NCBI GenBank assembly: GCA_964515055.1
Contig: CAZEUG010000001.1
Span: 139,735 to 203,734 of the forward strand
Reading direction: 5' to 3'
DNA from: QAMX01 sp964515055
Lineage (GTDB): Bacteria > Bacillota > Clostridia > Oscillospirales > QAMX01
Length of the DNA: 64,000 nucleotides
Shown: piece after piece, positions 60,980 to 64,000 of the stretch
Layout of the letters: the number at the start of each line of letters is the position of its first letter
How positions within the stretch are numbered: the stretch's first letter is position 1
Made by a program: the position numbers and the translations under genes
The notes under the pieces: generated by a model
Told to the model about the DNA's origin: nothing
What the model saw: the letters and a program-made list of their open reading frames with translations, nothing else
Databases searched by the model: none

Positions 60980-62365
60980 ATCTTACAGGATTTTACTGGT
61001 GAATTTCTCAAATGCCATGGATTCTCAACCGATGCGGAGCTTCGCGCCCAGTGCAATACGCAGCGCGGCGTCGCATTTCTGAACGGCACGATGATTTCCA
61101 ATGTTGCGACATCCCGCAAGGGATTTTCAGCCCGTGTCATCAAAAACGGCGCCTACGGGTTTGCATCCTCTGCCGGCTGGACACCGGAAATTATTGCGGA
61201 GGTCGTTGCATCCGCGGAAGAAAATGCAACCTTCCTCGATGCACATGAGCATTTGAATCAGCCAAGACGGATGCCGTTTGCACCGTTCCAACGGGAAGAT
61301 GGAATGGATGCAGAAGATAGCACGTCACAGAAGGAAATCATTGCCTATCTGTCTGAACTCGATGCATGGATTGCTGAAAAATACCCCAACCTGATCAGCC
61401 GCTATGTGATAGCAAGCTGCCTGGGCATGGAAAAGCTGCTCTACACCACCGACGGCGTGCGGTCGCATTCGATCGTCCCGCGCAGCTCGGTCGGTCTGCA
61501 GCTGACGGTGGAAGCCGGTGACGGAACGCCGGTCGAGCTGTACCAGCCGTTCAGCGTCTATGGCACCTTCCGGGAGAAATTCCGTCAGCCCATGGATCTG
61601 GCTGAAGACATTGACACGCTGTACACACAGCTCATGCAGAAACGGGAAGGCATTTACGCCGATGCCGGACGTCGTCAGGTTATTCTGCACCCTGATCTGG
61701 CCGGGATGCTGGCGCATGAAGCGGTCGGACATACCGTGGAAGCCGACTTCGTTCGCTCCGGTTCGGTCGGCGGCCCCTATTTCGGCAAACAGGTCGCCAG
61801 CGAACTGGTGACCATGGTGGACTTTGCCCATACCGCATTGGGCAAAACCTGCCCCGTCCCGGTTTATGTGGACGATGAGGGAACACCGGCGGAGGATGCT
61901 GTCCTGATTCAAAATGGCGTTCTGACCGGCTATATGCACAATCGGGAATCTGCCGCCCACTTCGGCCATAAGCCACAGGGGAATGCCCGAGCCTTCTCCT
62001 TCTCTGACGAGCCGCTGATCCGGATGCGCAATACCTGCATCCTGCCCGGCAAAGACCGGCTGGAGGATCTGATCGCCTCCGTAGATGACGGGTACTACCT
62101 GCTCCGGACGTCCAATGGCCAGGCGGATGCCACCGGCGAATTCACGTTCGGAGTGAATATGGGGTATGAAATCCGTCATGGCAAGCTCGGACGGGCACTC
62201 CGCGATACGACGATTTCCGGCGTGGCCTTCGATATGCTCCACACCGTCGATATGGTCAGCAATGACCTGACCTGGAGCATGGGGATGTGCGGAAAAAAAC
62301 AGATGATTCCGGTTGCGACGGGCGGCCCGGCCATCCGTGCAATGGTGAATATCGGCGGTCGATAA
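60980..62365 (+). CDS. tldD: metalloprotease TldD
   Basis: Catalytic subunit of the TldD/TldE protease. It has the HEAVGHTVEAD zinc motif and the TldD C-terminal domain ending MIPVATGGPAIRAMVNIGG. The family N-terminus (TDAELRAQCN...GFSARV) is open in this frame up to a stop at 60971-60973, but no ATG, GTG or TTG occurs before ATG 61091, which would cut off about 35 conserved residues. The likely start is a rare codon such as ATC 60980 or ATA 60974, near a GGAG at 60967-60970. I give 60980 as a provisional start; a mutation or sequencing error at the start is also possible. tldE begins 24 bases later. Confidence 0.85.
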   Translation: MLQDFTGEFLKCHGFSTDAELRAQCNTQRGVAFLNGTMISNVATSRKGFSARVIKNGAYGFASSAGWTPEIIAEVVASAEENATFLDAHEHLNQPRRMPFAPFQREDGMDAEDSTSQKEIIAYLSELDAWIAEKYPNLISRYVIASCLGMEKLLYTTDGVRSHSIVPRSSVGLQLTVEAGDGTPVELYQPFSVYGTFREKFRQPMDLAEDIDTLYTQLMQKREGIYADAGRRQVILHPDLAGMLAHEAVGHTVEADFVRSGSVGGPYFGKQVASELVTMVDFAHTALGKTCPVPVYVDDEGTPAEDAVLIQNGVLTGYMHNRESAAHFGHKPQGNARAFSFSDEPLIRMRNTCILPGKDRLEDLIASVDDGYYLLRTSNGQADATGEFTFGVNMGYEIRHGKLGRALRDTTISGVAFDMLHTVDMVSNDLTWSMGMCGKKQMIPVATGGPAIRAMVNIGGR

Positions 62366-62389
62366 GCCGGGAAAGGAAGGAAACAGATA

Positions 62390-63688
62390 ATGGACTGTGC
62401 AAAAACTTCGGAAGAGATTCTGCAAGCACTCTCAACCGGCGGCGCCGACCTCGGCGAATGCTCTGTTTCGGAAGGAAACGCAACGGAAATCTATTATGAA
62501 TCCGGAAAAATCAGCATGGTGCGCAGCGTCCTGAACCATATGGTCGTCGCAAAGGCCATTCAGGAACAGAAAAAAGGTCTCTACTCCACCAATGAACTGA
62601 CACCTGATACCGCGGCGGAAGCTGCGGCTGCTGCTCTGGAATCAGCTCAGCATGCACCCAAGGATCCCGCTGAGGGTATTTCCGAACGGACGGAAAACAC
62701 CAGCTTTTCCCGCGGAGTTGCATCGGCGGACCGCGACCAGCTGTACAACCTCCTGCGCGATTTCCTGGAAACGGTGCGGGCGGAATATCCGAAGATCAGC
62801 TTTGACTCAGTATCTGTCGGACACGCCTGCTCTGATCTACATTACAGCAATACGAATGGTGTGCGCCTGCGCGATACCAATGGGTACTACTCTTTTTCAG
62901 CCATGTTCATGGCCAAGGAAGGTGACCTCACCTCCTCTTTCCAGGATATCGGCTTCTATTTCACTGATTTGAAAACGCCTCTGATTGAACGTGGAATGCT
63001 CCGCACGATGCTGGCCGAAGCACAGGAACAGATTCACCCGCAGACGCTGGACGGAAAATTCGTGGGCGATCTGATTGTCACGCCGGCCTGCCTGGGTGAT
63101 TTTCTGAGAACCGCGCAGAACAATTTCCTCTCGGATGGCTCCCTGATTGATGGAACCAGCCTTTGGAAGGATTCGATGCATCAGCCGGTCGCCTCCAATC
63201 TGCTGACATGGCGCTCGCTTCCGGAGTCCCCGGAGATTCCAGCTGCCAGCCGACTGACCGGTGATGGATACGTCGCCAAAGACATGACCATCATTGAAAA
63301 AGGTGTTCTGCAGAATTTTTGCCTGTCACGCTACGGTGCAGCCAAAACGGGTTTGCAACGCAGCCAGAATACGGGGGATGACTATGTGGTCGATTCCGGC
63401 GATACGCCGCTGGAACAGATGATTGCTTCAGTCGAAAACGGTCTGCTCCTGAATCGGATCTCCGGCGGGCAGCCTGCATCCAATGGGGATTTCTCCTCCG
63501 TTGCAAAAAACAGCTTCCTCATTCGCAATGGTAAAATCGTCGGAGCGGTCACGGAAACCATGATCACCGGCAACATCGCAGAAATGCTGAAAAACGTTGT
63601 TGCAGTCTCAAAAGAACGGATTGCCGATGGTGCCAGCATTCTTCCGTGGGTTCGGATGACGGGCGTGACCATCTCCGGACAAGCGTAA
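62390..63688 (+). CDS. tldE: TldE/PmbA metalloprotease-like partner
   Basis: 432-residue PmbA/TldE homologue, the partner that forms a heterodimer with TldD in degrading unfolded or modified peptides. It lacks an HExxxH zinc motif, as expected for the non-catalytic subunit. Recognisable stretches include YYESGKISMVR at the N-terminus and the C-terminal MITGNIAEMLKNVVAVS. GGAAGGAA precedes the ATG. Adjacent to tldD in the usual order. Confidence 0.92.
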   Translation: MDCAKTSEEILQALSTGGADLGECSVSEGNATEIYYESGKISMVRSVLNHMVVAKAIQEQKKGLYSTNELTPDTAAEAAAAALESAQHAPKDPAEGISERTENTSFSRGVASADRDQLYNLLRDFLETVRAEYPKISFDSVSVGHACSDLHYSNTNGVRLRDTNGYYSFSAMFMAKEGDLTSSFQDIGFYFTDLKTPLIERGMLRTMLAEAQEQIHPQTLDGKFVGDLIVTPACLGDFLRTAQNNFLSDGSLIDGTSLWKDSMHQPVASNLLTWRSLPESPEIPAASRLTGDGYVAKDMTIIEKGVLQNFCLSRYGAAKTGLQRSQNTGDDYVVDSGDTPLEQMIASVENGLLLNRISGGQPASNGDFSSVAKNSFLIRNGKIVGAVTETMITGNIAEMLKNVVAVSKERIADGASILPWVRMTGVTISGQA

Positions 63689-63728
63689 GCGAATCATTGG
63701 AATATCTGACAGCGTTCTCTGCGCTTCA

Positions 63729-63764
63729 CAGGGTTCCTCTCCAGTGCTGTGGGGAGGGACCCTG
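63729..63764 (+). terminator. hairpin after tldE, possible terminator
   Basis: A 14-base stem with two G:U pairs (63729-63742 and 63751-63764) and an 8-base loop, without a T-run. It lies 40 bases after the tldE stop and is the only candidate terminator before the next promoter. Confidence 0.5.
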
Positions 63765-63863
63765 TCTGCATATCAACCCTGACATGCAATGGACAGCTCG
63801 GAGAGGGAGAAAGTCAGGAAAAAGTGAGCAGAGAAAAAAACAGGAAAAATTTGAAAAAGGGGG

Positions 63864-63892
63864 TTGACAAAAGGCGAGAAATGTAGTATCAT
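63864..63892 (+). promoter_or_regulatory. strong promoter near the window end, possibly of a stable-RNA operon
   Basis: TTGACA (63864-63869), 17 bases, TATCAT (63887-63892). Downstream is a 12-base palindrome CACTCGCGAGTG (63900-63911), then GC-rich and A-rich sequence with a CCTGAAA/TTTCAGG inverted repeat (63961-63967, 63994-64000) and no open reading frame. The lack of an ORF and the leader composition suggest an rRNA or tRNA operon, whose gene lies outside the window. Confidence 0.6.
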
Positions 63893-64000
63893 ATACAGGC
63901 ACTCGCGAGTGAACCTCGTGAGACGGCAAAGACGTTGGTCGCGAAGCGGTTCAAAAGGCACCTGAAAAACGGTCGAGAAAAAAATCGAAAAAATTTCAGG

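Overview
The window reads as a chromosomal segment of a spore-forming, Gram-positive Clostridia-type bacterium, probably of the Oscillospirales. The support is the alpha/beta-type spore protein, the CwlD-like cortex amidase, the SpoIIIE/FtsK translocase, the PASTA kinase with its PP2C partner, RemA, and the gene order yicC-remA-gmk-rpoZ-priA-def-fmt-rlmN-prpC-prkC-rsgA typical of Firmicutes. Most of the DNA is moderately GC-rich with G/C-biased third codon positions. Shine-Dalgarno sites and TTGACA-17-TATAAT promoters are easy to see. Species cannot be fixed from the sequence alone.

Layout. 1-3135: a clostridial ferredoxin, a TrmN6-like methyltransferase, RsmI and a PHP-domain hydrolase. 3247-5480 (minus): homoserine dehydrogenase coupled to a Gfo/Idh/MocA oxidoreductase. 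5677-10930: a small membrane protein, UppP, FtsK/SpoIIIE and a SIS-domain sugar isomerase/deglycase. 11006-21964: the translation, nucleotide, replication-restart and Ser/Thr-phosphorylation cluster; coaBC and rsmB, often present in this cluster, are absent. 22032-29925 (minus): a glycan operon of GH38 alpha-mannosidase, two TIM-barrel sugar isomerases/epimerases and a GH2 beta-galactosidase. 30178-32588: a divergent two-gene cassette, a SIS-HAD fusion plus a PfkB/HldE-like kinase, that could encode three steps of heptose-phosphate synthesis. 32593-35827: a perfect-consensus promoter, a leader with an internal terminator, and a GlpA-like, FAD-reductase and DUF1667 trio.

35933-43339: a small lipoprotein, a PucR/CdaR-type regulator, FtsE-FtsX-M23 activator-CtpA (cell-wall remodelling), fused IspDF and a divergent second deformylase. 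43473-47763: a 1012-residue surface-anchored, glycoside-hydrolase-like protein and another Gfo/Idh/MocA oxidoreductase. 47836-50727 (minus): a WG-repeat/SLH surface protein and a degenerate histidine-kinase-like protein. 50977-53351: CwlD, RadA and a small spore protein. 53352-54937: an AT-richer island with a GIY-YIG/DUF4357 gene interrupted by an in-frame TAG at codon 12. 54938-60809 (minus): GatZ/KbaZ, two paralogous solute-binding lipoproteins with paralogous promoters, and a thioredoxin-reductase-like flavoprotein. 60980-63688: TldD and TldE. The window ends in a strong promoter with no downstream ORF, compatible with a stable-RNA operon beginning outside it.

Many genes form short translationally coupled units. 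Carbohydrate metabolism is a recurring theme: GH38, GH2, sugar isomerases, Gfo/Idh enzymes, GatZ, solute-binding proteins and a glycan-type surface protein. This suits a gut or plant-polymer environment, but that is inference. The most interesting candidates are the compact heptose-type cassette, the TAG-interrupted GIY-YIG gene with its operator-like dyad, the terminator-containing leader before the GlpA-like operon, and the large modular surface protein.
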